This document shows, one piece after another, positions 1 through 10,778 of a stretch of 64,000 nucleotides of DNA. The stretch spans positions 28,691 to 92,690 of the forward strand of contig SUWS01000007.1 in assembly GCA_015061365.1 (NCBI GenBank). The letters run 5' to 3'. The translations under genes and the position numbers were made by a program. Within the stretch, counting starts at the first letter, position 1. Each line of letters begins with the position of its first letter. The DNA is from Lentimicrobiaceae bacterium (GTDB lineage: Bacteria; Bacteroidota; Bacteroidia; Bacteroidales; F082). A model generated the notes under the pieces. It was not told where the DNA came from and searched no databases. It saw only the letters and a list, made by a program, of their open reading frames with translations.

Positions 1-111
1 TGTAGATGAATTGGAAGAAATTCCAAGCAGATAAATTAATAGCGATCAGTTTTCGGCAGTCAGCGGTCAGTTGCTGATGACTGAAAGCTGATAGCTGAAA
101 ACTAAAGAACT

Positions 112-927
112 ATGACATTGAAAATTGCTTGCGTGCAGAGCGACATCATTGCGCGGGATCCTTCTGCCAACTTTAAACATCTTGATGAGATATTTAATAA
201 AATACAAGATGATAGAGATATTATAGTTTTGCCGGAGACCTTTACTACAGGATTTCCCGCTGAGCCGGAATTGTTCGCAGAAGACGAAAACGGACCGACA
301 ATGACGTGGCTACATAAAAAAGCTAATGAGGGAAACTGTGTGATATGCGGAAGCTTTATAACTTCGTTCAGTCAACAGACTTCTTCCACTTCTCTGATTC
401 AAAATTATCATAACACTTTCGTCTGGATGAATCCCGATGGTTCTTATCATACATACGATAAACGTCATACATTCAGTATGGGCGGCGAGAAAGAACTGCT
501 TAACGGAAACAATCTTATAACAATAGAATATAAAGGATGGCGAATCAGACCATTCGTGTGTTACGACCTCCGTTTCCCTGTATGGCTACGTAACAATTAC
601 GATGAGGGAAAATTCGAATACGACCTCGCGATCTTGATAGCTAACTGGCCGACGCAGAAATCCTATATCTGGAATACATTGCTTTCAGCGAGAGCTATAG
701 AGAACCAGGCCTACTACATAGGTGTTAACAGAGTGGGCATCGACCATAACGAAATACCATACATCGGCGAGACTAAAGTCGTGAACGGAAAGGGTAGGAC
801 AGTGGCTGAAATCATCGGTGATAAAGAAGGTATTTTAGAAGTGGAGATAGATAAAGAGTCGTTGACATCGTTCAGAGATTATTTTACTGTTCATCGTGAC
901 TGGGATACATTTGAAATATTGAAATAA
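112..927 (+). CDS. Omega-amidase / nitrilase-superfamily C-N hydrolase (YafV-like)
   Basis: Glu (LPETFTTGF), Lys (YDKRHTFSMGGE) and Cys (RPFVCYDLRFPVW) nitrilase motifs. Confidence 0.9.
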   Translation: MTLKIACVQSDIIARDPSANFKHLDEIFNKIQDDRDIIVLPETFTTGFPAEPELFAEDENGPTMTWLHKKANEGNCVICGSFITSFSQQTSSTSLIQNYHNTFVWMNPDGSYHTYDKRHTFSMGGEKELLNGNNLITIEYKGWRIRPFVCYDLRFPVWLRNNYDEGKFEYDLAILIANWPTQKSYIWNTLLSARAIENQAYYIGVNRVGIDHNEIPYIGETKVVNGKGRTVAEIIGDKEGILEVEIDKESLTSFRDYFTVHRDWDTFEILK

Positions 928-956
928 TTTTTTTACATTTGCTCAAAAAATAAATC

Positions 957-2297
957 ATGAATATTATCATAGCTGGCGACGGAGAAGTAGGGATGCATCT
1001 GGCGGAGGCGTTGGAACATGGCGATCATAATATCACCATCGTCGACCCTCACGAAGAACTTCTGAAGATGATAGAGACACAGTCTGATCTGATGACTATC
1101 GTCGGCGATTCCACTTCCATCAAGGTGTTGCAACAAGCTAACGTGAAGAAAGCCGATTTGGTGATAGCCGTTTTACATGACGAACATATCAATCTTCTTA
1201 CTGGTATTTTGGCTAAGAAACTCGGTGCTAAGAAAGTTATCGTGCGTGTCAACACTATGGAGAGTCTCAGCAAAGAGTCGTGGCGAATATATCAGGACCT
1301 CGGTATTGATGGTATCGTCTCGCCGGAGGACATAGCGGCGCAGGAGATAATAAATCTGCTTAAACAGAATGTGGCGACAGAAGCCCACGACTTCGCGGGA
1401 GGAAAACTCGAACTTCTGATGATTAAGTTAGAACCTAACGCAAAAGCCATCAATAAAACATTGGAGGAAGTCATTGAAAACTTCAAGCACATCGACTTCA
1501 GGGCTTTGGCTATTCATCGTCGTCAGAATACCTTTATTCCGAAAGCGCACGATGTGTTTAAGGAAGGCGACCTCGTGTATGTGATAACGAAACCTCATGC
1601 TATCAAGGAGCTTATGCAACTTAGCGGTAAGACTAAATTCAATATCAATAATGTTATGATAGTAGGAGGCGGACGTGTAGGCAAACTTACAGCTAAACGT
1701 CTCGAAGACGATCTTAACATCAAGCTTCTCGAATCGGACAAACAACGTTGCAGCGAACTGACCAATTTCCTCTCTGATACCATGATAATAAATGCAGATG
1801 CCAGAAACGTCGATCTTCTCGAAGACGAAGGTATCAAGGATATGGACGCTTTCATAGCGGTGACTGACAACACTGAGACTAATATCCTGACTTGTTTGCA
1901 AGCTAAATCGTTCGGAGTGAAACGTACCATCGCCATGGTGGAAAACATCGACTATATCGACATCTCTCAAAATATAGGTATAGATACCATCATTAACAAG
2001 AAACTCATCGCCGCAAGTTATATGGTGCGTTATACTCTCGGTGGCAACGTCTCTTCCCTGAAATGCTTGAGCGGTATAGACGCTGACATCGTAGAGTTCG
2101 TGGTACGTGACGGAGCCGAGGTGACAAACAGACCGATAAACCGCCTCGATATGCCTGATGGTGCTATCATAGGCGGTATCATAAGAGGCGAGGATAGTTA
2201 TATAGCAACAGGAAACTTCCAGATTCAGGCTGAAGATAGAGTGGTGGTACTTGTGCTTCCTAAGACAATACAAGAGGTAGAAAAACTGTTTCGTTAA
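957..2297 (+). CDS. trkA: Trk system potassium uptake protein TrkA (two RCK/TrkA-N domains)
   Basis: MNIIIAGDGEVGMHLAEAL and VMIVGGGRVGKLTAKRL Rossmann motifs, duplicated TrkA-N/C layout. Confidence 0.93.
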   Translation: MNIIIAGDGEVGMHLAEALEHGDHNITIVDPHEELLKMIETQSDLMTIVGDSTSIKVLQQANVKKADLVIAVLHDEHINLLTGILAKKLGAKKVIVRVNTMESLSKESWRIYQDLGIDGIVSPEDIAAQEIINLLKQNVATEAHDFAGGKLELLMIKLEPNAKAINKTLEEVIENFKHIDFRALAIHRRQNTFIPKAHDVFKEGDLVYVITKPHAIKELMQLSGKTKFNINNVMIVGGGRVGKLTAKRLEDDLNIKLLESDKQRCSELTNFLSDTMIINADARNVDLLEDEGIKDMDAFIAVTDNTETNILTCLQAKSFGVKRTIAMVENIDYIDISQNIGIDTIINKKLIAASYMVRYTLGGNVSSLKCLSGIDADIVEFVVRDGAEVTNRPINRLDMPDGAIIGGIIRGEDSYIATGNFQIQAEDRVVVLVLPKTIQEVEKLFR

Positions 2298-2310
2298 AAT
2301 TTTTAACAAA

Positions 2311-3072
2311 ATGAAAAAAATATCCGCGACCATAATAACATTAAACGAAGAAGACAAAATACGTCAGTGCCTCGAATCTCTTCAAGACGTGGCTGACGAA
2401 ATTGTAGTCGTCGACTCGTTATCTACCGACAACACGAAGTCGATATGCGAGGAGTTTGGTGTAAGATTCATTGAACAGAAATGGTTGGGATATTCCGAAC
2501 AGAAAAACTTAGCTAACGACATAGCATCTCACGACTGGATACTTTCTATCGACGCTGACGAAGTGCTCTCTGATGAGCTGAAGAAATCGATTCTTAAGAT
2601 TAAGAACGAAGAACGGGAGACAAAGAATGAAGAACTTGTTTATTCTTTTAACAGGTTGAATAATTACTGCGGAAAATGGATTCATCATTCGGGATTTTAT
2701 CCTGATAAAAAAATAAGAATCTGGAATCGTAAGGTAGGGAAGTGGGAAGGAATAGTTCATGAAGTGATTAAGTTTTCGACAAAAGTGAAAGAGGTTCATC
2801 TTAAAGGCGACCTTTTGCATTATTCGTATTCGAAACCGGAAGACTTTGAAAGACAGGTGTTCAAATTCGCTGAGATGAGGGCGCAACATTATTTTGATAA
2901 AGGAAAGAAAAATGCAGGCTTGCTGAGCGTTGTTTCACCGATATTCTTCTTCATAAAACATTATCTTATCCGTTTAGGATTTCTCGACGGAAAAGAAGGC
3001 TTTGTTATGTGCTGGGTGTCGGCAAAAGCTACAAGACATAAATACAAGACTCTTAAGAAACTGAAAAACTGA
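2311..3072 (+). CDS. Glycosyltransferase family 2 (WaaE/KdtX-like)
   Basis: ATIITLNEEDKIRQCLESL, DEIVVVDSLSTDNT, WILSIDADE motifs. Confidence 0.88.
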   Translation: MKKISATIITLNEEDKIRQCLESLQDVADEIVVVDSLSTDNTKSICEEFGVRFIEQKWLGYSEQKNLANDIASHDWILSIDADEVLSDELKKSILKIKNEERETKNEELVYSFNRLNNYCGKWIHHSGFYPDKKIRIWNRKVGKWEGIVHEVIKFSTKVKEVHLKGDLLHYSYSKPEDFERQVFKFAEMRAQHYFDKGKKNAGLLSVVSPIFFFIKHYLIRLGFLDGKEGFVMCWVSAKATRHKYKTLKKLKN

Positions 3073-3131
3073 GAATCTGAAAAATTGAAAAACTGAGAAA
3101 TAGAAAAATAATCCTTAAATAACATATAGAT

Positions 3132-4379
3132 ATGAAAAACATTGAACAAGTAAATTTCGAAGGTAAACGCGTTATCGTTCGTGTCGACTTCAACGTTCCG
3201 TTGGACGAGAATTTCAATATCACCGACGACACTCGCATCCGTGCAGCGATGCCAACTATCAACAAAGTCATCAATGATGGCGGAAAACTTATCTTGATGT
3301 CGCATCTCGGACGTCCTAAGAAAAACCCTGACGAAAAATTCTCTCTCAACCACATCGTCAAATATTTAAGCCAAGTTATATGTAAGGAAGTCATTTTCGC
3401 TGACGATTGTATGAAAGCAGCTGATAAGATCGCTGCCATGCAAAATGGTGACGTTCTTTTGTTAGAAAACTTACGTTTCTACGCTGAAGAAGAAGGTAAG
3501 GTCCGCGGCATAGAAAAAGGCGAAGAAGGCTACGACGAAGCTAAGAAAGCTCTCAAGGAAAGTCAGAAGGAATTTACCAAGACATTGGCATCTTACGCCG
3601 ACTATTACATCAACGACGCTTTCGGCACAGCACACCGCGCCCACGCTTCAACAGCGCTCATAGCCGACTATTTCGACGCTGAACATAAGATGTACGGATT
3701 CCTTATGGGTAAAGAAGTAGAAGCCATCGACAAAGTGATGAAAGACATCAAACGTCCTTTCACAGCTATCATGGGCGGCTCTAAAGTATCAACAAAGATA
3801 GAAATCATAGAGAATCTTCTTACAAAAGTCGATAACCTCATTCTTTGCGGTGGAATGACATACACATTCAAGAAAGCTCTCGGCGGCAATATCGGTAAGT
3901 CGATTTGCGAGAACGATAAATTAGATTTAGCATTGTCGTTATTAGACGAGGCAAAAGAAAAAGGCGTCAATTTGGTTTTGGCTGTCGATGCTGTTGTCGC
4001 TGATGATTTCAGTAATGATGCAAATACTTTAATCGTTGACCCGATGGATATTCCGGAAGCTTACGAAGGCATGGACATAGGACCTAAGACAAGAGAACTT
4101 TTCGGTGAGGTGATTAAAAATTCAAAGACTATATTATGGAACGGACCATGCGGCGTGTTCGAATTCGATAACTTCAGCAATGGTTCACGCGCTATAGCAG
4201 AGGCTATCGTTGAAGCTACTAAGAACGGAGCTTTCTCCTTGATAGGTGGCGGCGACTCGGTGGCTTGCGTCAATAAGTTCAATTTAGCAGATCAAGTGTC
4301 ATACGTCTCTACCGGCGGCGGCGCATTGTTAGAAGCCATCGAAGGTAAGGAACTTCCTGGCATAGCAGCTATAAAGTAA
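3132..4379 (+). CDS. pgk: Phosphoglycerate kinase
   Basis: [37 protein letters not shown] motifs. Confidence 0.98.
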   Translation: MKNIEQVNFEGKRVIVRVDFNVPLDENFNITDDTRIRAAMPTINKVINDGGKLILMSHLGRPKKNPDEKFSLNHIVKYLSQVICKEVIFADDCMKAADKIAAMQNGDVLLLENLRFYAEEEGKVRGIEKGEEGYDEAKKALKESQKEFTKTLASYADYYINDAFGTAHRAHASTALIADYFDAEHKMYGFLMGKEVEAIDKVMKDIKRPFTAIMGGSKVSTKIEIIENLLTKVDNLILCGGMTYTFKKALGGNIGKSICENDKLDLALSLLDEAKEKGVNLVLAVDAVVADDFSNDANTLIVDPMDIPEAYEGMDIGPKTRELFGEVIKNSKTILWNGPCGVFEFDNFSNGSRAIAEAIVEATKNGAFSLIGGGDSVACVNKFNLADQVSYVSTGGGALLEAIEGKELPGIAAIK

Positions 4380-4576
4380 AGGGGACATCTATAAATTCCC
4401 CGTTTTGAATGATTTTGTCTAACACATGTTGAACTTTTTCAAGATTTATGTTTCTCTTTGGAATCTTTTCGTCTTTCTTTCAATCACATAGCTCGCTATG
4501 CTCTTTCAAGAAATACAAAAATCTTCTCAAAGATAAATACATAAATCTTTTGAAAAGCAATTTATAGAAGTCCCCT
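4380..4576. repeat. Candidate MITE-like imperfect palindrome with inverted ends AGGGGACWTCTATAAATT
   Basis: Left end aggggacatctataaatt; right end aatttatagaagtcccct (reverse complement aggggacttctataaatt); interior arms aagatttatg.../...cataaatctt and central catagc-tc-gctatg. Confidence 0.45.
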
Positions 4577-4605
4577 AAAATCTGCGAATCTGAAAAAATG
4601 AGAAT

Positions 4606-4662
4606 CTGAGTTGAGACATACCGATATAATAAACAATACGTGATTGATGTGTCTCAACTCAG
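4606..4662. terminator. Strong hairpin, likely (bidirectional) terminator
   Basis: Perfect 13-bp arms CTGAGTTGAGACA/TGTCTCAACTCAG; T-rich tract follows on the minus strand. Confidence 0.55.
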
Positions 4663-4671
4663 AATTGTCTT

Positions 4672-4803
4672 TTAAAACCTCGAGCAGGTCGAGCAATTGG
4701 ATTTCTTCTTCTGAACGTTAACGGGCTGATATGCTCTCGAACATGACGAAAGTATAATGCCAATGATTAAAACCAATAAAGTTAGTTTACAATATCTCTT
4801 CAT
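4672..4803 (-). CDS. Small Cys-rich lipoprotein, 43 aa (not in supplied ORF track)
   Basis: Manual translation MKRYCKLTLLVLIIGIILSSCSRAYQPVNVQKKKSNCSTCSRF*; lipobox LSSC, C-terminal CSTC. Confidence 0.6.
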   Translation of the reverse strand: MKRYCKLTLLVLIIGIILSSCSRAYQPVNVQKKKSNCSTCSRF

Positions 4804-4827
4804 AAATTCTTCGAATAAATCATCATT

Positions 4828-6072
4828 CTAATTCTTTCTTATCCACAGTGCCGGATTCATGAATACGTTGTTGTGACATATTTCAAAATGTAATATTGTC
4901 TTGCCATCGTTAACATTGGTGTGAATATGACCGATTTCCTGACCTGTGGAGACTTTATCACCTACTTTGACATAAACCTTATCCAAATTCGCGTAAAGCG
5001 TAAAATACAGCCCGTGACGTATCAAAATGACGCTGTTACTGCCTTGACTCATGATTGAGCATACCTCGCCATTGAAAACGCTTCTCGCCTTCGATCCTTT
5101 GGAGGTAGTGATGTCGACACCATTATTTTTCACGACGACTCTCTTCTGTGTCGGATGTTGTGAAGACCCGAACTTTCCGGTGATGATGCCTTGTTCCACA
5201 GGGTAAGGCAACTTGCCCTTGTTCTGAGCGAAATCGTTAGATAGATTGTAGTCGATACTTTTGGTGTTGTTTTTCTTTGCCAGATCCTCTCTTTCATTCG
5301 CCTTACGAATTTCTTCGGCGATGATCCTGTCAATCTGCTTGTGAAGTTCTTTGGTTTGTTTTTCCTTAGCGGTTATGTCTTTCTGGATCTGTTTCTCTTT
5401 CTTTTTCAATGAGGCGATGTCCTTGTTGAGCTTGTCACGTTCTTTCAATAGTGAAGCCCTTTCATTCTTTTCCTGCGCTAAGACAAGTGTCATGCTCCTC
5501 TTATTTTTCTCGTTTTTCTCGAGTTTAAGATTGATCTTGATCTGTGTTGAATCAATCTCCTCAATCTTATCTTTTATCAGACCGTTGAGTTCTCTGATAT
5601 AACGCATCCTTCGTATCGCCTGGTTGAAATCTTCCGAAGAGAAGATAAAAAGAAGATTGTTGGCTTTACCTCTGTTCCTATAGTTTATCACTATAAGATT
5701 AGCATACTCTTTACGATAAAGTTCTAAGTCCTTTTCCAAAACAGCGATCTCGTTCTTGTTATTCTTAATCTCTCTGTCGATGGCGTTAATCTGTTCCTGA
5801 TACATCTTGATGAGACTTTCCCGCTGAGCTATCTGCGTCTGCAACAGGCTGACCTGATTTATTGAAGTCGCCTTGTCGGTTGATGTTTCTTTCAATAACT
5901 TCTCTGCTAACTTGATGTCTTTCTGGATAGATTCTATCTTCTTTTCCAACGATGACACACTTTGGCCGCTGCCCGTAATTGTCATCATGACAAAGAATAT
6001 GACAATCCAGAATTTGCATGACAAATACTGTTGACCATTGACTATTGACCGATGACTATTATTATTTACCAT
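4828..6072 (-). CDS. Murein hydrolase activator EnvC-like (coiled coil + M23 peptidase domain)
   Basis: N-terminal coiled coil; LytM/M23 region GKFGSSQHP...GVDITTSKGSKARSVFNGEV...VILIRHG..FTLYANL...LHFEI. Confidence 0.87.
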   Translation of the reverse strand: MVNNNSHRSIVNGQQYLSCKFWIVIFFVMMTITGSGQSVSSLEKKIESIQKDIKLAEKLLKETSTDKATSINQVSLLQTQIAQRESLIKMYQEQINAIDREIKNNKNEIAVLEKDLELYRKEYANLIVINYRNRGKANNLLFIFSSEDFNQAIRRMRYIRELNGLIKDKIEEIDSTQIKINLKLEKNEKNKRSMTLVLAQEKNERASLLKERDKLNKDIASLKKKEKQIQKDITAKEKQTKELHKQIDRIIAEEIRKANEREDLAKKNNTKSIDYNLSNDFAQNKGKLPYPVEQGIITGKFGSSQHPTQKRVVVKNNGVDITTSKGSKARSVFNGEVCSIMSQGSNSVILIRHGLYFTLYANLDKVYVKVGDKVSTGQEIGHIHTNVNDGKTILHFEICHNNVFMNPALWIRKN

Positions 6073-6917
6073 AAATATGTTTTGTCGTATTTCTTTGATA
6101 TGTTAAAAGGAAAATTCAGTTTCTCTCCCGACTTGATGTCGGAATAATTTATCTCTAACGACATCTTTTCTCCGAATGATAGTTCAAGATTAATCTTCGA
6201 CGGCATGAGCTTGCCTCCAACTTCTTGAAACTCTCCATATTGAAGTTCGATGACATTATTACCATAATTCTCCTTGATGTTGTATCTGCTGATCTTGAAA
6301 CTATTCGGTGTCACCCAGATATTGTTTGAGATTAATTCAGTGCTGTCGTTTCCAAGTCTGTATTTCCCGTCTTCTATCGTAACCTTATATCTTTCGTCGT
6401 TATTTATGTTGCTTAAGTTTCCTACTAACAAATCCTGGAAAAACTGTAAAGAGGCTTCGACAGGAAGAGCGTTATTGATAATTTCCAAACTTTCGTCGAT
6501 ATAGGTTCTTGTGTTTCTGTTAACAAACTTAATAGTATCGTCTGTTATCATGACTCTCGCCACCTCAATGCCAATCTTTAATGATAATGAGATCCAGATC
6601 ACGCTGTCGTTCTGCATTCTCAGCTGACCTTTCAAGCCAGGTATATTGTCGCCTTTCATGCTTATCCCTATTGTCGCCTCAAGGTTATCGAACTCGAATC
6701 TGTTGTCATCCACTTCTTTGATGATGTTATTAGCCGACATCATTTTAAGACCCGACATCTCTCTTTTTGTAGAACACGAAGAAATGATGAATATGATAGC
6801 TATGAGCCATAAGACATGCGCCGCGAATCTTCTGAAAACCATCGGCGAATTTCGTTGTATGTTATCAGTTGTCTGTTGTTTATTCATAGATTTTCTCATC
6901 ATTAATCTTCTGGTCAA
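6066..6917 (-). CDS. DUF4292-like lipoprotein (probable internal start near 6887)
   Basis: Lipobox IISSCS; LolA-like Bacteroidetes outer-membrane family layout next to EnvC and TPR genes. Confidence 0.7.
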   Translation of the reverse strand: MTRRLMMRKSMNKQQTTDNIQRNSPMVFRRFAAHVLWLIAIIFIISSCSTKREMSGLKMMSANNIIKEVDDNRFEFDNLEATIGISMKGDNIPGLKGQLRMQNDSVIWISLSLKIGIEVARVMITDDTIKFVNRNTRTYIDESLEIINNALPVEASLQFFQDLLVGNLSNINNDERYKVTIEDGKYRLGNDSTELISNNIWVTPNSFKISRYNIKENYGNNVIELQYGEFQEVGGKLMPSKINLELSFGEKMSLEINYSDIKSGEKLNFPFNISKKYDKTYLW

Positions 6918-8610
6918 TAAATTCTGATGTACCTCCTAATTTCTTGGCTTTCTTCCAATTCTGGACGGCATCTTTAGTGTTACCTAATCTATACAGAATG
7001 TCGCCATAATGTTCGTAGTTTATGCCTTGCGGATTTTTATCATATAAGAAGACTTTCTCCATCCATTTCTTAGCGTCTTTATAGCGTCCCATTTTATATA
7101 AGACCCAAGCGTAAGTATCCAAATAAGTCACGTTCTTAGGTTCTTTCTCTACTGTTATCGCCGACATCTTCAAGGCTTCATCCAAACGTTCGTTATCTAA
7201 AGAAAGGAAATAGGCGTAGTTGTTAAGGACGTAGACATTTTCCGGGTCGTTACGCAGAACTCTGTCATAGTATGTGTAAGTCTTTTCTTTGTCGCCGAGT
7301 TCGTGATATATGTCGGCGATGCAAATGTCGAAAGACGCTGTCAGTTTCTTATCTGCCGACATGAATCTGCCTTTGTCTAAAACTTTAATAGCTTCCTCAT
7401 ATCTTTTCATCTCGATAAGCGACAATCCGTTAAAATAATAGAATATAGGCTGTTCGGGATAATAGCGTAACGCGTCTGAGGTGTGTTTATGGAGTACTTC
7501 CGCATCGTTGAGTTCTACATCCGTGAAAACCAACTGATACCAGGTAATGAAATTAGTGCTGTCTTTTGCTATCGATTCTAAATAATATTCCTGTGCTTTG
7601 TCGTAGTTCTCGTCATTGAAATATACCGTTCCTATCACATAATAGCCGAGTTCCTTATCTGGATGTGTCTCGATGAAAGCCTCGCCCGCTGCTTTTGCTT
7701 CCTTGACGGTAGTTTCTTCATCGCCGTCTTTCTCCGCGAACCAGTATTCATAAATCTGAGCCTTTGTATTATAATCTAAGTTCTTGTTCTTTATCGATAA
7801 GATGAATTCCTCAAAAGCCTTGTCGAGGTCGCCTTGTTTCTGATAATACTCCATCAAAGAAATGTTGATATACGGATCTTCAGGATTGAGTTTCTTTATG
7901 TTGAGATAGATTTGAAACGCATCCTTCTCACGGTTGTTCTGTACATAGATCTCAGCCAACATCGATTGGTATCTCATCTCGTATGGATAAGCTTTCGCGA
8001 GTTTCTCCATCTCCGAGATTACCTTCTCTTTTTTGCCGAGAAGATTGTAGATCTCTATCTTTTGAAGGGAGAGATATTCGTTGACGCCGATATTGTCTTC
8101 ATAAACATCTAACTTCTCTGTCACCTGCTCATATTTCTCTACATGAAGTAAGGCGTCGATATAAGCTTCAAGATATTCTAAATTATTCGGGTCATCTTCA
8201 AGAAGTTTGTCATATATTGCGATAAACGATTCGTATTCATTATTGAATTTATGAAAATCGGCGAGACGAATCTTATACCATTTGTTGGTACTGTCGAGTT
8301 CGACGGCTTTCTTTATCATCTCAAAACCTTTTTCCTGCAAGCCTTTGCTCATATATAAAACACTGAGTTCATACATACTTGCGTGATCTTCCGGGAACGC
8401 CTCTAACGCTTTCTCAAAATATTCTGCCGCTACGTCATAATTCTCATTATATTTGTTTTCGAGACCTAAGGAGAAGTATTCCGCATTCTTCGCCAAACTC
8501 TTGCCTTCAGCGATTTCTTCCATTGTGGGCATTTGATTAACATCCTGACAGAATACATAATTGGTCAAGAGTAATGATAATAATATAAATATGATACCGC
8601 CTTTTCGCAT
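6880..8610 (-). CDS. Tetratricopeptide repeat protein (exported)
   Basis: Signal peptide and many TPR units (e.g. NYDVAAEYFEKALEAFPEDHASMYELSVLY). Confidence 0.88.
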   Translation of the reverse strand: MRKGGIIFILLSLLLTNYVFCQDVNQMPTMEEIAEGKSLAKNAEYFSLGLENKYNENYDVAAEYFEKALEAFPEDHASMYELSVLYMSKGLQEKGFEMIKKAVELDSTNKWYKIRLADFHKFNNEYESFIAIYDKLLEDDPNNLEYLEAYIDALLHVEKYEQVTEKLDVYEDNIGVNEYLSLQKIEIYNLLGKKEKVISEMEKLAKAYPYEMRYQSMLAEIYVQNNREKDAFQIYLNIKKLNPEDPYINISLMEYYQKQGDLDKAFEEFILSIKNKNLDYNTKAQIYEYWFAEKDGDEETTVKEAKAAGEAFIETHPDKELGYYVIGTVYFNDENYDKAQEYYLESIAKDSTNFITWYQLVFTDVELNDAEVLHKHTSDALRYYPEQPIFYYFNGLSLIEMKRYEEAIKVLDKGRFMSADKKLTASFDICIADIYHELGDKEKTYTYYDRVLRNDPENVYVLNNYAYFLSLDNERLDEALKMSAITVEKEPKNVTYLDTYAWVLYKMGRYKDAKKWMEKVFLYDKNPQGINYEHYGDILYRLGNTKDAVQNWKKAKKLGGTSEFIDQKINDEKIYE

Positions 8611-8674
8611 TGTTAATTATATTTTAAGTTAACAGATAACAGACTTTGTCCGCAATTTAAATTTTCAGATTTCA

Positions 8675-8698
8675 AGACACACGTCCGTGCGCCTCTAC
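8675..8698. repeat. REP-like palindrome
   Basis: agacacacgtccgtgcgcctctac (reverse complement gtagaggcgcacggacgtgtgtct); imperfect palindrome. Confidence 0.45.
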
Positions 8699-8750
8699 AA
8701 GAGATTCTGCTTACGACGTAAAGCCAATTCTCTAAAATCATAGAAACTAT

Positions 8751-8775
8751 TGTCTGTTGTCCGTTGTCTGTTGAC
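8751..8775. repeat. (CYGTTGW)n heptanucleotide short tandem repeat
   Basis: tgtctgttgtccgttgtctgttgac. Confidence 0.7.
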
Positions 8776-8810
8776 ATTTAAAGCAACTTTCAATTTTCAA
8801 TTATCAATTT

Positions 8811-9248
8811 TCAATTCTTCCCCGTGTGTCCGAAGCCTCCCGCGCCTCTTTCTGTCTCGCTGAGAGTCTCTACATTCACGACTTCCATTTGTTCACATTT
8901 GGCGAAGATAATCTGCGCTATTCTGTCGCCGCTGCTGATGGTGAAGTCGGTGTCGGATAGGTTTATGAGGATAATCTTCACCTCGCCTCTGTAGTCCGCA
9001 TCGATGGTCCCAGGTGTGTTAAGCACTGTGATACCGTTCTTTATCGCCAAGCCGCTGCGTGGTCTCACCTGTCCCTCATAACCTTCAGGAATCTCCATGA
9101 AAAGTCCCGTAGGAACTAATACTCTCTGCAAAGGCTTGATAACTATTGCGCCTTCTGGCAGATATGCTCTTAAATCCATGCCGGCGGAGTTGACGGTTTC
9201 GTATGCTGGTAATTGATTGTCTGATTTGTTTACTATTTTAACTTCCAT
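8811..9248 (-). CDS. dut: dUTP diphosphatase
   Basis: [41 protein letters not shown] motifs. Confidence 0.97.
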   Translation of the reverse strand: MEVKIVNKSDNQLPAYETVNSAGMDLRAYLPEGAIVIKPLQRVLVPTGLFMEIPEGYEGQVRPRSGLAIKNGITVLNTPGTIDADYRGEVKIILINLSDTDFTISSGDRIAQIIFAKCEQMEVVNVETLSETERGAGGFGHTGKN

Positions 9249-9260
9249 GACATTTGTTTT

Positions 9261-10766
9261 TTATTCTATTTTAAGTGGATTTTTTCTTTCCATTATGAAA
9301 ACTATACCTAAGAACATCAATATCATCATTGTGTTCAGACTTAACTTCAATAAGGCACTCATCTCTGATGTTAACGTACTTACGAAAAACAATATTGCGG
9401 CTACGATACAATAAATCGTGATTCTTCCTATCTGATATGGTATCGGCATGATACGCTGTCCCCAGAAATATGATACCGACATCATCACTGTGTAGCACGC
9501 CAAATGTGCGATGGCAGCTCCCATATATCCTATTCTCGGTATCAATATGAAGAAGCACAATAATGTCACAATCGAGCCTATCACCGCTATTATGGTTCCG
9601 TAATAAGTCTTGTCGGAGAGTTTGAACCATATCGAGAGATTAAAGACTATTCCATAGAACATATTGGCGATAAGGATTATCGGAACGATACGTAATCCTT
9701 CTCTGTAGTCGCTGCCGTTTCTTCCGACGAAATGTTGAAGTATGTCCATGTAGAACATCACGCCAAGGAAGATGAGCAGACAGAATATAACGAAATATGT
9801 CATCACCTTAGCGTATAATGTCGGGGCGTTACGGTCTTTGGCGTGACCGAAGAAGAATGGTTCCGAAGCGAAACGGAACATCTGGATGAAAATCGTCATC
9901 AGGACGCCGAGCTTGAAGTTGGCGGAATAGATCCCTAACTGTTGCATGGCATATTCTTCTCCTGTTATGTTCATCATCGCTAAAGTGGTTTCATCTGGAA
10001 TCGTGACGAGATATTTGATTAAAATCTTATCGGCGACTTCATTTACCATTCCTACCAAACTTATCAGCAAAATAGGGAATGAATATTTCAACATAGGAAC
10101 TATCAGTTCTTTGTCGAGACTTATTCTTAATCTTGAAAGTTGTGGTGATAGTAGAATCAGATTAAGGAGGCTTGCTATGATATTGGAGATGAAGACCCAT
10201 ATAAGAAGCGACGTCTGTTCCCCGAAGATCCTTTCCGCTATCATCATCGATTTCTCCGGAATGATGACCAAGAACAGGATGTTGAAGAAGATGTTTGTCA
10301 AGACGTTCAATGTCTTTATCAGACTGAAACGACCTGCTTTATTCTCTTTTCTCAGCATCGCGAAAGGAATCGCGGCAGCAGCGTCAATAGCGACTATTAT
10401 CCCTAATAGAAGTACGTAATGTGTGTTAAACTCGTAATGTATTAATTCAGCGAACGATTTGTAGAAGAATCCGTAAAGGATGAGGAATATTGCAGTTATC
10501 AGAAGTACTATAGTCTCGGCGTTATTGAACACTTTCCCGCTGTCTTCTTTTTGTGAGAAACGGAAAAATGTGGTCTCCATTCCGAAAGTCAATATCGCTA
10601 ACAGCAGAGCGATCCAAGCGTACAATTCGGAGATCTGTCCGTATTCGCCCGAGACGAAGACACGTACATAAAAAGGCGTGAGCAGATAGTTCAGCAATCT
10701 TGGAACTATTGTGCCAAGTCCATAAATCACAGTCTGTCCCGCTAACGCCTTTATCGGATTCTTCAT
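9261..10766 (-). CDS. Polysaccharide biosynthesis/flippase-family membrane protein (Wzx/MATE-like)
   Basis: About 14 predicted TM segments; N-terminal GQTVIYGLGTIVPRLLNYLLTPFYVRVF. Confidence 0.85.
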   Translation of the reverse strand: MKNPIKALAGQTVIYGLGTIVPRLLNYLLTPFYVRVFVSGEYGQISELYAWIALLLAILTFGMETTFFRFSQKEDSGKVFNNAETIVLLITAIFLILYGFFYKSFAELIHYEFNTHYVLLLGIIVAIDAAAAIPFAMLRKENKAGRFSLIKTLNVLTNIFFNILFLVIIPEKSMMIAERIFGEQTSLLIWVFISNIIASLLNLILLSPQLSRLRISLDKELIVPMLKYSFPILLISLVGMVNEVADKILIKYLVTIPDETTLAMMNITGEEYAMQQLGIYSANFKLGVLMTIFIQMFRFASEPFFFGHAKDRNAPTLYAKVMTYFVIFCLLIFLGVMFYMDILQHFVGRNGSDYREGLRIVPIILIANMFYGIVFNLSIWFKLSDKTYYGTIIAVIGSIVTLLCFFILIPRIGYMGAAIAHLACYTVMMSVSYFWGQRIMPIPYQIGRITIYCIVAAILFFVSTLTSEMSALLKLSLNTMMILMFLGIVFIMERKNPLKIE

Positions 10767-10778
10767 AAATTATTCAGA

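Noticed and set aside
1428-2357. 309-aa antisense ORF over trkA
   Set aside because: Lies fully opposite a clear TrkA gene; composition is typical of a shadow ORF with no recognisable domain.
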